In this document: piece by piece, positions 8,309 to 17,800 of the stretch
Layout of the letters: every line of letters starts with the position of its first letter
Numbering within the stretch: the first letter of the stretch is position 1
DNA from: Brucella haematophila
GTDB taxonomy: Bacteria > Pseudomonadota > Alphaproteobacteria > Rhizobiales > Rhizobiaceae
Assembly: GCF_005938105.1 (NCBI RefSeq)
Contig: NZ_VCPE01000001.1
Location: 310,001-374,000, forward strand
Length of the DNA stretch: 64,000 nucleotides
Direction: 5' to 3'
The notes under the pieces: generated by a model
Databases searched by the model: none
What the model saw: only the letters and a program-made list of their open reading frames with translations
What the model was told of the DNA's origin: nothing
Translations under genes and position numbers: made by a program

Positions 8309-9043
8309 ATGAATCAAGTGCTAACACAATCCCGTCCGATCCGTTTGAAAGGGCGCTCCTTTCTTGCGCTGGTGCTCTCGCCTGAACTGCCGCTGGACGG
8401 CTGGCTCGACAGGCTGGACGATCTTGCCGCGCGCTCGGCGGGGTTCTTTCTGAATCGTCCGGTCGTGCTTGATCTTGAGAATCTCGTTATCGAACGGATG
8501 CAGCTGGTTCAGCTACTGGAAGATCTTGCAGGTCGCGGTGTCTGGATCACGGGTTTTGAAAATGCGCGTCCTTCGCTTCTCGGTCCTGGCATGCCGCCAG
8601 CGCTGCGCGGCGGGCAGGTGGCCGCAGATTTCAATCCCGAGGTGAGCGAGCCTGTGGCACCGGCAAAGCCCGTTGCAGCTGCAGCACCTGCCAATGTGCA
8701 GCTGGTCAAGGCCGTGCCGTCGATGGTGGTAACGGAGCCTGTGCGCTCCGGCCAGTCCATCTATTTCCCGGACGGCGATGTTACCGTTGTCGGTTCCGTG
8801 GCTTCGGGTGCGGAAGTGGTCGCGGGCGGTTCGATCCATGTCTATGGCGCGCTACGCGGTCGTGCGATGGCTGGTACGGCGGGCAATTCCAATGCGCGCA
8901 TTTTCTGCCGCAAGATGGAAGCCGAGCTTGTTGCGATCGACGGCCTCTACAAGACGGCTGAAGACATGGAACCCAGATTGCGCGGGCAGGCGGTGCAGCT
9001 GTGGCTCGATGGCGATTATATGATGGCCGAAACGCTCGGCTGA
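8309..9043 (+). CDS. minC: Septum site-determining protein MinC
   Basis: The 244-residue protein has the two-domain MinC plan. An N-terminal FtsZ-antagonist domain (residues ~10-100) is followed by a Pro/Ala-rich linker (AKPVAAAAPANV). The C-terminal beta-helix (residues ~145-240) has SIYFPDGDVTVVGSVASGAE and GGSIHVYGALRGRAMAG, which binds MinD and dimerises. It blocks FtsZ ring assembly away from mid-cell. It is first of a minC-minD-minE operon, with 79 bp to minD. The ATG at 8309 has only a weak ribosome binding site. Confidence 0.96.
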   Translation: MNQVLTQSRPIRLKGRSFLALVLSPELPLDGWLDRLDDLAARSAGFFLNRPVVLDLENLVIERMQLVQLLEDLAGRGVWITGFENARPSLLGPGMPPALRGGQVAADFNPEVSEPVAPAKPVAAAAPANVQLVKAVPSMVVTEPVRSGQSIYFPDGDVTVVGSVASGAEVVAGGSIHVYGALRGRAMAGTAGNSNARIFCRKMEAELVAIDGLYKTAEDMEPRLRGQAVQLWLDGDYMMAETLG

Positions 9044-9122
9044 TCGATTTGTTGAAAAGAAATCATGCCCGGTTGGGCGGGCAATACTCTCATAAGGCGT
9101 GCGGGAGCTACAGGAGACCAAT

Positions 9123-9938
9123 ATGGCAAAAGTAATTGTTGTAACTTCCGGCAAGGGTGGCGTTGGCAAAACGACATCCACTGCAGCCATCGGCGCCGCT
9201 CTTGCGCAGCGCGGCGAAAAGACTGTCGTTATCGACTTCGATGTCGGTTTGCGTAACCTTGATCTGGTGATGGGTGCCGAACGCCGCGTGGTGTTCGATC
9301 TGGTGAATGTAATTCAGGGCGATGCAAAGCTGCCTCAGGCGCTCATTCGCGACAAGCGTCTCGATACCCTGTATCTGCTGCCTGCCTCCCAGACCCGCGA
9401 CAAGGACAACCTCACGACCGAGGGTGTCGACCGTGTGATCGAAGACCTCAAGAAGGAATTCGACTGGATCATCTGCGACAGCCCGGCTGGTATCGAGCGC
9501 GGCGCGACGCTCGCCATGCGCCATGCCGACATGGCCGTTGTGGTGACCAATCCGGAAGTGTCGTCGGTGCGCGATTCAGACCGCATCATCGGCCTTCTCG
9601 ACGCCAAGACTCTCAAGGCCGAACGTGGCGAACGGGTTGAAAAGCACCTTCTGCTGACCCGTTACGACCCGATCCGCGCCGAACGTGGCGACATGCTGAA
9701 AGTCGAAGACGTTCTTGAAATCCTGTCTATCCCGCTTCTGGGCATCATCCCTGAAAGCCAGGATGTGCTGCGCGCATCCAATATCGGCTCTCCAGTGACG
9801 CTTGCCGACCAGCGCAGTGCGCCGGCTCTGGCCTATCTGGATGCAGCACGCCGTCTGGCGGGCGAAGAAGTGCCGATGACCGTCCCATCCGAAAAGCGCA
9901 GCCTTCTGGGCAAAATTTTCGGAAGGAGAGCGGCATGA
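9123..9938 (+). CDS. minD: Septum site-determining ATPase MinD
   Basis: The 271-residue ParA/MinD-family ATPase has the deviant Walker A motif [10 protein letters not shown] near its start and the switch region [27 protein letters not shown] is the Walker B strand. The C-terminal amphipathic membrane-targeting helix is [12 protein letters not shown]. It recruits MinC to the membrane and oscillates under MinE control. The ATG at 9123 was chosen over an in-frame GTG 24 bp upstream because CAGGAGACCAAT places GGAG properly before it and the protein then begins [13 protein letters not shown] as usual. The stop overlaps minE by 4 bases. Confidence 0.97.
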   Translation: MAKVIVVTSGKGGVGKTTSTAAIGAALAQRGEKTVVIDFDVGLRNLDLVMGAERRVVFDLVNVIQGDAKLPQALIRDKRLDTLYLLPASQTRDKDNLTTEGVDRVIEDLKKEFDWIICDSPAGIERGATLAMRHADMAVVVTNPEVSSVRDSDRIIGLLDAKTLKAERGERVEKHLLLTRYDPIRAERGDMLKVEDVLEILSIPLLGIIPESQDVLRASNIGSPVTLADQRSAPALAYLDAARRLAGEEVPMTVPSEKRSLLGKIFGRRAA

Positions 9939-10198
9939 GCCTATTTCGATTCTTCACCAAGCAGGCTTCCGCGCCCATGGCGCGCGAACGTCTGCAAGTT
10001 TTGCTGGCGCATGAGCGAGCGTCCGAGGGACATTCCGACCTCGTGGCTGTGCTAAGGGAAGAGATCCTGGCGGTCATCGCCAAGCACATCCAGATCGATC
10101 GCGACAAGGTCAGCGTGAAGATGGACCGGGGAGATCAGATGTCGACTTTGGAAGTCGATATCGAACTGCCCTTGAAGAAAAAGGTGCGGGCAGCCTGA
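9935..10198 (+). CDS. minE: Cell division topological specificity factor MinE
   Basis: This 87-residue protein is of normal MinE length. The N-terminal amphipathic helix ([10 protein letters not shown]) is the membrane and anti-MinCD part. [12 protein letters not shown] is the MinD-contact helix that stimulates its ATPase. [16 protein letters not shown] and LEVDIELP form the dimer beta-sheet. It overlaps minD (ATGA) and ends the operon. GGAAGGAGAG within the minD end serves as its ribosome binding site. Confidence 0.97.
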   Translation: MSLFRFFTKQASAPMARERLQVLLAHERASEGHSDLVAVLREEILAVIAKHIQIDRDKVSVKMDRGDQMSTLEVDIELPLKKKVRAA

Positions 10199-10277
10199 TC
10201 TTCAAAGCATTTCCGGCAAATTGTGTCTGGTAGTGCCTCAATACAACGTGCGGGGGCGATAATGGAGGAATATTTCC

Positions 10278-10448
10278 ATGAACCGCGGCACACTTCTTAT
10301 CCGTCTGAAAGAGCTTCAGGAACTGCCTAAGTTTCAGAAGCGCGATATCTGTACGGTAAGCGCCTTTCTACCTCTCGAAGCACTGGCAGAACATGTCAGG
10401 GTGTGCGAGGAGGCGGCAGGCGTAGCGCAAACGGGGCAGGATCATTGA
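10278..10448 (+). CDS. Small hypothetical protein (56 aa)
   Basis: An ATG at 10278 is preceded by a good GGAGGA ribosome binding site 8 bp upstream. It opens a 56-residue frame starting MNRGTLLIRLKELQELPKF and ending in TGQDH. Its stop codon lies inside the loop of a strong terminator, as expected for a true short transcription unit. No domain is recognised. The N-terminal half is likely helical and basic, and two Cys are present. It sits 79 bp after minE and could be expressed from the min operon or alone. Confidence 0.6.
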   Translation: MNRGTLLIRLKELQELPKFQKRDICTVSAFLPLEALAEHVRVCEEAAGVAQTGQDH

Positions 10449-10461
10449 TCCTGCCTTTTTT
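10435..10461 (+). terminator. Intrinsic terminator after the 56-aa gene and min operon
   Basis: GGCAGGAT and ATCCTGCC form a perfect 8-bp stem with a CATTG loop, followed by six to seven T. The TGA stop of the small gene is in the loop side of the hairpin. Confidence 0.85.
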
Positions 10462-10479
10462 CCTTGGCTCATGCGCCTT

Positions 10480-10563
10480 TTACGGCACGGCAAAGTGCGT
10501 CTGCAAATAGCAGCCGAGAAGCAGAAGGACGACCGCAGCCGCTATGAGAGCCAGGATTTTCAT
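10480..10563 (-). CDS. Possible small membrane protein (27 aa)
   Basis: A minus-strand frame encodes MKILALIAAAVVLLLLGCYL followed by QTHFAVP. It would be one transmembrane helix, or a lipoprotein-like signal with Cys at 18. The composition is far from random, but the upstream purine-rich stretch is weakly placed, so translation is uncertain. It lies just downstream of the ArgP-like gene on the opposite side of the min terminator. Confidence 0.4.
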   Translation of the reverse strand: MKILALIAAAVVLLLLGCYLQTHFAVP

Positions 10564-10640
10564 AAAATAGCATTCGCTCAATCTCCGCTCACGTTCAATA
10601 AAACTGATGGTGATCAAAGGGCGGGTGCTTAAATGACTGA

Positions 10641-11549
10641 TCAGGCGGCGTTCTGGAGCAATTCACGCCGCGCTGTTGCTACAACCTGCTGTGTCAAATC
10701 AGAGAGCCGGTCTGCGGCAAGGCGATTGACCTGCCAGTAGAGCGGCACGTCGAGCGGTGTATCGGGTACAAGCTCGACCAGCTTGCCGGATGCAAGGTGG
10801 TCCTTCACCAGCACGATCGGGTTCACGCCCCAGCCCATGCCGTCAAGACTCGCTTCGACAAACCCTTGTGTGGACGGCAACCAGTGGGTTGGACAATTGA
10901 TGTCCGCCTTCAGGTTTTCCTTGACCCAGCGATCCTGTAGCCGGTCTTTCTGGTTGAAGGTCAGGGCAGGCGCGGTGGCCAGCGCTTGGCCCGTTACCCC
11001 GTCCTTGAAATATCGCTCAATAAAATCCGGTGACGCCGTCGCGTGATATCGCAGCGTACCGAGCGGAACGATCCGGCAGCCTTGCACCAGCTTTGCGTGA
11101 GATGTCACCGCGGCCAGCACACGTCCGCGCTGAAGCCATTCGGCTGTATGGTCCTGATCGTCCACGGCAATGTTGAGAAGGTGATCGGACTGCTTGCTAA
11201 AGGCCGAGATGGCTTTCAGAAACCAGGTGCCGAGACTGTCCGCATTGGTGGCGATGTTCAGTGTAACGCGCTGCTTGAGATCATCCGCACCGGCAAGGGC
11301 GGGCAGTTCTTCAAGCAATTCGCGTTCCAGCATGCCAACCTGTTCGATATGGCGGCAAAGCCAGTCGCCTTTTTCCGTCGCCGTACAGGGTGTGCCGCGC
11401 GAAATAAGCACCGTGCCGAGCCGCTCTTCCAGATGTTTCACCCGCTGGGATATGGCTGATGGCGTGACATTCAGGGCGCGGGCCGCTTTCTCGAAACTGC
11501 CGGTTTGTACGACCATGGCCACGGCGCGCAGTGCGGAATAATCGATCAT
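10641..11549 (-). CDS. argP: LysR-family regulator, ArgP/LysG type
   Basis: The 302-residue LysR protein starts MIDYSALRAVAMVVQTGSFE and has the winged-helix sequence KAARALNVTPSAISQRVKHL typical of ArgP (IciA/LysG). The rest is the two-lobed effector domain. ArgP-type proteins sense lysine and arginine and activate the divergent exporter gene. Here a LysE/ArgO exporter gene is divergent, 131 bp away, and a 12-bp inverted repeat lies between them, which fits this scheme. Basic amino-acid sensing is inferred from family and context. Confidence 0.88.
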   Translation of the reverse strand: MIDYSALRAVAMVVQTGSFEKAARALNVTPSAISQRVKHLEERLGTVLISRGTPCTATEKGDWLCRHIEQVGMLERELLEELPALAGADDLKQRVTLNIATNADSLGTWFLKAISAFSKQSDHLLNIAVDDQDHTAEWLQRGRVLAAVTSHAKLVQGCRIVPLGTLRYHATASPDFIERYFKDGVTGQALATAPALTFNQKDRLQDRWVKENLKADINCPTHWLPSTQGFVEASLDGMGWGVNPIVLVKDHLASGKLVELVPDTPLDVPLYWQVNRLAADRLSDLTQQVVATARRELLQNAA

Positions 11550-11563
11550 TAGTCTATCTTAAT

Positions 11564-11595
11564 TTGGATTAGTATCTTTAACTATACTAATCCAA
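11564..11595. promoter_or_regulatory. Inverted repeat between ArgP-like and LysE-like genes (likely operator)
   Basis: TTGGATTAGTAT and ATACTAATCCAA form a perfect 12-bp inverted repeat with an 8-bp centre. It starts 15 bp before the regulator gene and lies ~85 bp upstream of the exporter start. LysR-type proteins bind such dyads in divergent promoters, so this is the likely binding site of the adjacent regulator. Confidence 0.65.
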
Positions 11596-11680
11596 TGGAG
11601 GCATATATCCAAGCGCTACCAACCATCACAGATTGCGTGGTGTTCAGCGGATCTGAGCCATGCTTCCACAGCGAGCCGAA

Positions 11681-12289
11681 ATGAATTTTTCCATCTATCT
11701 GACAGGCCTGACCATGGGCTTTAGCCTGATTGTAGCCATCGGTGCACAGAACGCTTTTGTTCTTCGTCAGGGGCTGCGCGACGAGCACGTTTTCGCCGTT
11801 AGTCTCGTCTGCGCCGTGTCGGATGCATTGCTGATCACGCTTGGGATCACCAGTTTTCAGAAAATCGCGGCCGCACTGCCCGCCATTGATCCGATCATGC
11901 GTTATGGCGGTGCCGCTTTCCTGATTTGGTATGGTGCGCGGAGCCTCTATTCGGCAATAACCTCTTCTTCTGCACTTTCGACCGGTAATGGAAGCGCGAC
12001 CGGCTTAGGGAAGACTATTGCCACCTGTCTTGCTCTCACATGGCTCAATCCGCATGTCTATCTGGATACGGTTGTTCTGCTGGGCACCATATCCACCCAG
12101 TTCCCCGGCCTGGAAAACTCGTTCGCTTTGGGCGCGATTACCGCTTCGTTCGTCTTTTTCTTTTCGCTGGGCTTTGGCGCGCGTTGGCTGCGCCCTGTCT
12201 TTGCCAGACCATCGTCCTGGCGCGTACTGGAAGGCGTTATTGCATTTGTAATGTGGGCAATCGCTTGGAAGCTGCTGAGCGGCGCATAA
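11681..12289 (+). CDS. lysE: LysE/ArgO-family basic amino-acid exporter
   Basis: The 202-residue membrane protein has the LysE-family opening MNFSIYLTGLTMGFSLIVAIGAQ, with the GxxxGAQNAFVLRQG segment in the first helix. Six hydrophobic segments follow, with the conserved TWLNPHVYLD motif in the middle. It exports lysine and/or arginine. The ATG at 11681 gives the canonical family N-terminus; an in-frame ATG at 11660 would add seven atypical residues. It is paired divergently with the ArgP-like regulator. Confidence 0.9.
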   Translation: MNFSIYLTGLTMGFSLIVAIGAQNAFVLRQGLRDEHVFAVSLVCAVSDALLITLGITSFQKIAAALPAIDPIMRYGGAAFLIWYGARSLYSAITSSSALSTGNGSATGLGKTIATCLALTWLNPHVYLDTVVLLGTISTQFPGLENSFALGAITASFVFFFSLGFGARWLRPVFARPSSWRVLEGVIAFVMWAIAWKLLSGA

Positions 12290-12309
12290 CCGCCAGTCGT
12301 TTCAGATTG

Positions 12310-13341
12310 TCAGGATTGTTCTTCCGGCTGGCGTTGCTGAATGCGCTCGGAAACAAAGGTATGCAGTGTGAAGGACGTTGCCGGGTTGTGATCCGGTGAT
12401 TTTGGAAAGCCCTTGAGGTCCTGCGGGGCAATGCCAAACCGTTCCTTGAAGAATTTGGTGAACTGCGCGCGGTCGGAGAAGCCGCAGGCATAGGCGACTT
12501 CCTTCATGCTGAGGCGTCGTCCACCATCATTGATCAGGCGTCGATAGGCAAGATCGAGCCGCTTGTTGCGGATCAGCTTGGTGACACCGCTGTCAGGTTC
12601 AAATGCGCGATAAAGATGTGAATGCGACAGTTTGAACTGCTGCATAATGCTCTTGGGCGACAGGTTCGGGTCGGCCAGATTCGCGTCAATATGGTCGAGC
12701 ACACGCTGGCGCAGCGGTAAGCTGACAGCGAGATATTCTTCCAATGTGAAAGCCTGCCGGTTGATGGCGGCTTTGAGCAGCACCATCAGGGATTCCTGTA
12801 TCTCAGGATAATCATTCTGGTCGATCGTATCGATGATCCGGTCGAGCGTGAGAATGAAGTTGAACAGGATTTTGTTGGTTGCAACATTGGAAGGGAGCAC
12901 CAAGCCGTGCAGGTTCTTGCCCGGAAAGGCTTTGTTGAGTTCCTTGCGTGGAATGGCCAGTGTCACACGTGCGCCAGCTTCCTTTTTGCTGGTCATGACC
13001 TGGGTCAGATCGAGAAGGAATATGTCGCCCGGCTTAACGTCGACATTCTTGCCGTTGAAATCTCCCCGGTAATCGCCAGCCAGAACGAGCTGCAACAGAT
13101 AGAGGTCGAGGTCGGTTCTCGCGATAATTTTAGGCGTCCTATTGCAGAACTGATTGCTGAATGTGGTATTGCCAACCACCATATCGCCGAACAGTCGCGA
13201 ACGGACAGAACCGCTCATGACCTTTTCGTCGTTTTCAAGGGTCGGCGTCACCTCATAAATGATGGACGACGTATCCCGCCAGAAATCATTGCGGTTTTTC
13301 TCGTCAACCATATCCGCCGATATATAATGGCCGCTCTTCAT
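12310..13341 (-). CDS. AraC-family transcriptional regulator
   Basis: The protein has 343 residues. The C-terminal ~100 residues contain two helix-turn-helix motifs of the AraC/XylS type (DPNLSPKSIMQQFKLSHSHL and MKEVAYACGFSDRAQFTKFF). The N-terminal ~200 residues resemble the AraC-binding-like cupin domain (VDVKPGDIFLLDLTQ). It converges on lysE. Its target and ligand are not visible. Confidence 0.9.
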   Translation of the reverse strand: MKSGHYISADMVDEKNRNDFWRDTSSIIYEVTPTLENDEKVMSGSVRSRLFGDMVVGNTTFSNQFCNRTPKIIARTDLDLYLLQLVLAGDYRGDFNGKNVDVKPGDIFLLDLTQVMTSKKEAGARVTLAIPRKELNKAFPGKNLHGLVLPSNVATNKILFNFILTLDRIIDTIDQNDYPEIQESLMVLLKAAINRQAFTLEEYLAVSLPLRQRVLDHIDANLADPNLSPKSIMQQFKLSHSHLYRAFEPDSGVTKLIRNKRLDLAYRRLINDGGRRLSMKEVAYACGFSDRAQFTKFFKERFGIAPQDLKGFPKSPDHNPATSFTLHTFVSERIQQRQPEEQS

Positions 13342-13968
13342 CTGCCCCCACCCGCGACAATTATCAGCCGATAGCGCTGCATGCGGGTACTCCCATGCAG
13401 TCGGCAGGCTTCAAGCTGTGTCGTATTACTCCCGAGTTATTCCCGAATCTATCAAATTTGCACCCCAAAACGCAATATGGGACAAAGTCGCTCTAGATTG
13501 GGGATTCTAATGTATTGCCAGCGGGCTTCTGTAGGATATTTCTACGTATTTGAGATATCTATTATTAGTTCTTTATAAAATCTCGATTTCTAAAAATAAA
13601 ATTAGGTAAAAATCGAATTTTTGTAGCCAGTAATTTCTGGTAGAAATATGATATTCGGGATAGATATACAGTGATTATTGAATTTAAAGAGAGAATTGTT
13701 CTTATATTTGAAGAATTTTGCATGCAGATGGGGTGATTTTATACATTGGATGCAATCCTGGATTGTCAAAATATCGTTCTATTTACGACAAAAGAAGTCG
13801 CTTTTTACATGTCCGCTGTTGAGATTATCCCCTGCAAAAACTTGATGCCGGCTAACCAGTAAAGGCGCTGCTGGTGTTCTGCGAATAGGAGCAAGCTCGT
13901 GAGACGAAAGAGCTTTGCTCGGATGAGGCCGCTTTTGCATTAAACCGCTTTATCAGAAAGGATCGATA
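13342..13968. other. AT-rich intergenic region between AraC gene and His-rich protein gene
   Basis: About 630 bases clearly richer in A+T than the surroundings. No gene is supported. A short dyad, CCAG-TAATTT-CTGG, lies at 13627-13640. Promoters for the AraC gene (leftward) and the small exported proteins (rightward) should be here. The base composition could mark foreign DNA or a relaxed regulatory region. Confidence 0.4.
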
Positions 13969-14370
13969 ATGATCATAAAGCGAAAAAGGCAGTTGCTTGC
14001 TTGCATGGTGGCGCTGGCGCTTGCCTCGCCGGTGCAACTGGCGTTTGGTCATGACTGGGGCCATGACCACTGGGATCATCACGACCACGATTTCCCTCCT
14101 TTCGGGCACGATCATGATTTTCATCACCATCATGACCATGCAGGTGCTGCCGTAGCAGCGGGGATTCTCGGTCTAGCGGTTGCTGCGGCCATTGCCGACA
14201 ATGGCAGCAACCGTCATCAAGACGTCTATGCGCCCCCGCAACCTTATTATGCGCCACCACCGCCTTATCGTTTGAGTAATGGCAACACCTGCTACCCGGC
14301 GCAGCGGGCTTGTTACCTTCCAAACGGCCATTATGCGGGCATCACGACCCATACGCAGTTCGGCAATTAG
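13969..14370 (+). CDS. Small exported histidine-rich protein
   Basis: The protein has 133 residues. A signal peptide (KRKRQLLACMVALALASPVQ, then LAFG) is followed by a His/Asp-rich stretch of ~30 residues (HDWGHDHWDHHDHDFPPFGH, then DHDFHHHHDH). An Ala-rich hydrophobic segment, AAVAAGILGLAVAAAIA, comes next. The tail is rich in Pro and Tyr and has two Cys (GNTCYPAQRACYLPNG). AAAGGATCGATA precedes the ATG. The His clusters suggest binding of Zn, Ni or Cu in the periplasm or envelope. That is inference; I recognise no named family. Confidence 0.75.
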   Translation: MIIKRKRQLLACMVALALASPVQLAFGHDWGHDHWDHHDHDFPPFGHDHDFHHHHDHAGAAVAAGILGLAVAAAIADNGSNRHQDVYAPPQPYYAPPPPYRLSNGNTCYPAQRACYLPNGHYAGITTHTQFGN

Positions 14371-14384
14371 GACATACGACTATT

Positions 14385-14819
14385 ATGAAATTTCACCACT
14401 TCTTGCTGGGTGCAGCATTGCTTGCAGCCTTTCCAAAAGTAGCTTTCGCCGAAGACGCGTCCAATCCTCGTCTTCATGCCGCATGGGATGCATTGGCCAA
14501 GGGCGAGGGCGAATTTCTCACATCGAAGCAATTCGCGAGCCTGAACAACCTCGCATATCAGGCGGCCATCGTGAGAATCTGCGACGGACATGAGCTTGAC
14601 CATGACGCCTTCCGCGATAAAATCGAAGACGTCATCAACGATACCGATAAAAAGCTCAGCGACGAGCAGGCCGACTTGCGTGAAGCAGCCGTTCTCGTGG
14701 CTTTTGGTGCGCGTTTTGGTCTGTTTCTGGCCGAAGGCAGCGATGACAGCAAAGCTGGCTTCTGCGCATCCGCCGACGAGATCAAAGCCTCTCAGGACAT
14801 TTCTGTCCTAGCCAAGTAA
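14385..14819 (+). CDS. Small exported hypothetical protein
   Basis: The protein has 144 residues and begins with a signal peptide, MKFHHFLLGAALLAAFPKVA, cleaved after FA. The mature part is helical and acidic with two Cys (RICDGHELDHDAF and GFCASADEI), which may form one disulfide. An upstream frame is open but the ATG at 14385 gives the clean signal peptide. It starts 14 bp after the His-rich gene and is probably co-transcribed with it. No family is recognised. Confidence 0.75.
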   Translation: MKFHHFLLGAALLAAFPKVAFAEDASNPRLHAAWDALAKGEGEFLTSKQFASLNNLAYQAAIVRICDGHELDHDAFRDKIEDVINDTDKKLSDEQADLREAAVLVAFGARFGLFLAEGSDDSKAGFCASADEIKASQDISVLAK

Positions 14820-14839
14820 GATCTCCCGATAAAACAAAG

Positions 14840-14877
14840 CCTCCCGCGTGGTTGAACATCCGCGCGGGAGGTTTATT
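14840..14877. terminator. Bidirectional terminator between small exported protein and RND permease genes
   Basis: CCTCCCGCG and CGCGGGAGG form a 9-bp stem. TTTATT follows on the plus strand and CTTTGTTTT on the minus strand, so it can end both converging transcripts. Confidence 0.8.
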
Positions 14878-14887
14878 GCATCGGCTG

Positions 14888-17800
14888 TCAGGCCGTATGA
14901 GGTTCGACTTTCCGCCTGCGGAACCAGCGGGCGCTGGCCAGACGGTCGATCTCGACAAAGATCACCGGCGTAATGAACAGTGTCAGCACCTGACTGAGCA
15001 GAAGACCGCCCACTACTGCCACGCCAAGAGGCTGGCGCAGTTCCGACCCCTGGCCGCTGCCAAGGGCAACAGGAACAGCTGCGAGAAGCGCGCAGAACGT
15101 TGTCATCATGATCGGTCGGAAGCGGCGAATGGCGGCCTGATGGATTGCTTCTTCCGGCGCATGGTTTTCATCGCGTTTCAGAAACAGCGCCACGTCGACC
15201 ATCATAATCGCATTCTTCTTGACGATGCCGATCAGCATCAGCAGTCCGATCAGCGCAATGATCGACAGGTCGAAACCCGATAGCTGCAGCGTGATCAGCG
15301 CGCCGAAAGCTGCTGAAGGCAGGCCGGAGAGAATGGTCAGGGGATGCGCGAAGCTTTCATAGAGAACGCCGAGCACGATATAGATTGTCGCAACGGCGGC
15401 GAGGATCAGCAGGCCCATATTGCCGGTCGATTGGGCGAAGATCTGCGCCGCGCCTGACGGTTGTGCCGATACGGATGCTGGCATTCCGATATCGGTGCGC
15501 AGCGCCGTCACGCGGTCGGTGGCGGTGCCGAGCGAAACACCTGCGGGCAGGTTGAACGACAACGTAACCGATGCGAGCTGTCCGGACTGATTGACGGTCA
15601 CCGGCCCGTTGGTTCGCTTGATTGTTGCAAAGCTGGCGAGCGGAACCAGAGTACCCGACGATGAGGGCACACGCAGGGCGCCAAGCTGGGTTTCATCCCA
15701 CTGACGGCTTTGATCGAGTTCCAGAATGACGTCATAGCTGTTGCCAGTGGTCTGGATTTGCGAAACCGTCAGCGTTCCATAGGCCGCCTCCAGCGTACTG
15801 CGGATGGCTTGCGAGCTGATGCCGAGGCTTCCGGCTTTGTCCCTGTCAATGTCGATACTGGCTTGCAGTGCGTTGTTTTGCAGATCGGAAGCCACATCTA
15901 CAAAGGTTTGCGGCTCGGCTTTCATGGCATCGGCCAGTTTCACCGACCAGGATCGGGCTTCATCGGCATCGAGCGATTGCAGCACAATCTGATACTGGCT
16001 CTGGGTGCTGCGCCCGCCAAAGCGCAGATTCTGCACCGGCGTTATATAGGCGGTGATGCCGGGAAGGGCGGCGAGGGATTTGCGCAGTGCACTCAGGGTC
16101 TGGTCTAGCGGCGGGCGCTGGTCGCGAGCTTTAAGCTGTACCAGAAGCGAACCTGTGTTGAAGGTTGAGCCGCCGGGCCCGCTACCGAGCGAGGCCGTGA
16201 CGTGCTGAACGGCGGCGTTATCGGAAACAATGGAAGCTGCCTGCTGTTGCAGGGTGCGCATCGCCTGATAGGAAATGTCCTGCCGCGCCTGTGTGGAAAT
16301 GGTGAGAAGGCCAATATCTTCCTGCGGAAAGAAGCTGCGCGGCAAGGTCGTGAATGACCAGATCGAACCGAGGAAACTGAGGCCGAAGACCAACAGCACA
16401 AGCGCCCGATGCTTGAGGCACCAGCCGACAGCGCGTCCATAGGCTTCGGTGACTTGATCGAACAGGCGGGCGATTCGACCGGGTTTGACTTCCTTGTGTG
16501 GCAGGCGTGCGGCCAGCATCGGCGTCACGGTCAGCGAGACGAGGGCCGAGGAGAGGATGGCGAGTGTTACCACCATGCCGAATTCGTTCAGCACGCGCCC
16601 GACGATGCCGCCCATCAGAAGAATGGGCAGGAACACCGCCACCAGCGACAACGACATGGAGATGATCGTGCCGGTCACTTCCTGGCTGCCCTTGATTGCA
16701 GCTTCAAATGGCGGCATCCCCTGTTCAGTATAGCGCACGATATTTTCGAGCATCACGATGGCATCGTCCACCACGAGGCCGACCGCCAGTGTGAGTGCCA
16801 GAAGCGAAATATTGTCGATGGAAAAGCCGAACGCATACATGGCGGCAAATGTCGCGACCAGCGAAAGCGGCACGGCGAGGCCCGGGATCATCGTCGCCCA
16901 GAATTGGCCGAGAAACAGAAAGATAACCAGCACGACAAGCGCAATCGTAATGCCCAGCGTCTTTTGAACATCGGCTACGGCATCGCGGATCGACCGGGAT
17001 ACGTCGTTGACAACAGAAATATGCATCTGTGCGGGCAGGGCCGCTTCGATCTCCGGTAGCTTGGCTTTGATGGCGTCGACCACGGCAACCGTGTTCGAAC
17101 CCGGCTGGCGTTGAACGGCAAGCGCGATAGACTGTTTGCCATCGAGCCAGCTACCCTGATTGACGTTTTCCACGCTGTCGAGAACCGTGGCGACATCCGA
17201 TAATCGTACCACACGGTTACCGCTGCCCGACACGATAAGGCTTTTGAACTCATCGGCATTGGTGCGTTGGGTCTTGGCGTTGACGGTGAGGGCCTGCGAT
17301 CCGTTCTGCAATGTGCCGACAGGCGTCTGGCTGTTTGCGGCGGCGATGGTGTCGCCCAGGCCTGACAAGGAGAGGTTACGACTGTCGAGCTTGTCGGGAT
17401 CGACCTCGACGCGCACGGCATAGGTTTTGGAGCCATAGACCTGCGCCTGCGCCACACCCGAAATGGTGGAAAGCGCTGGCGATATGATGTTCTGCGCAAT
17501 GTCGTCCATCTGCGTCAGGCGCGCGCCATCGCCGGTGAGTGCCAGAATTATGACCGGCGCATCGGCGGGATTGGCCTTGCGATAGCTGGGCGGGGTGGTC
17601 AGATTGTCGGGCAATTGACGCTGGGCGCGTGTAATTGCCGCCTGCACATCTGCCGCAGCCGCGTCAATATTGCGGGACAAGTTGAACTGGAGCGTGATCG
17701 ACGTGTTGCCGAGCGATGAGGTGGCGCTGATCGTATCAATACCCGCAATCGTCTCGAATTGCTTGATGAGCGGGGTCGCGACAGACGATGCCATCGTATC

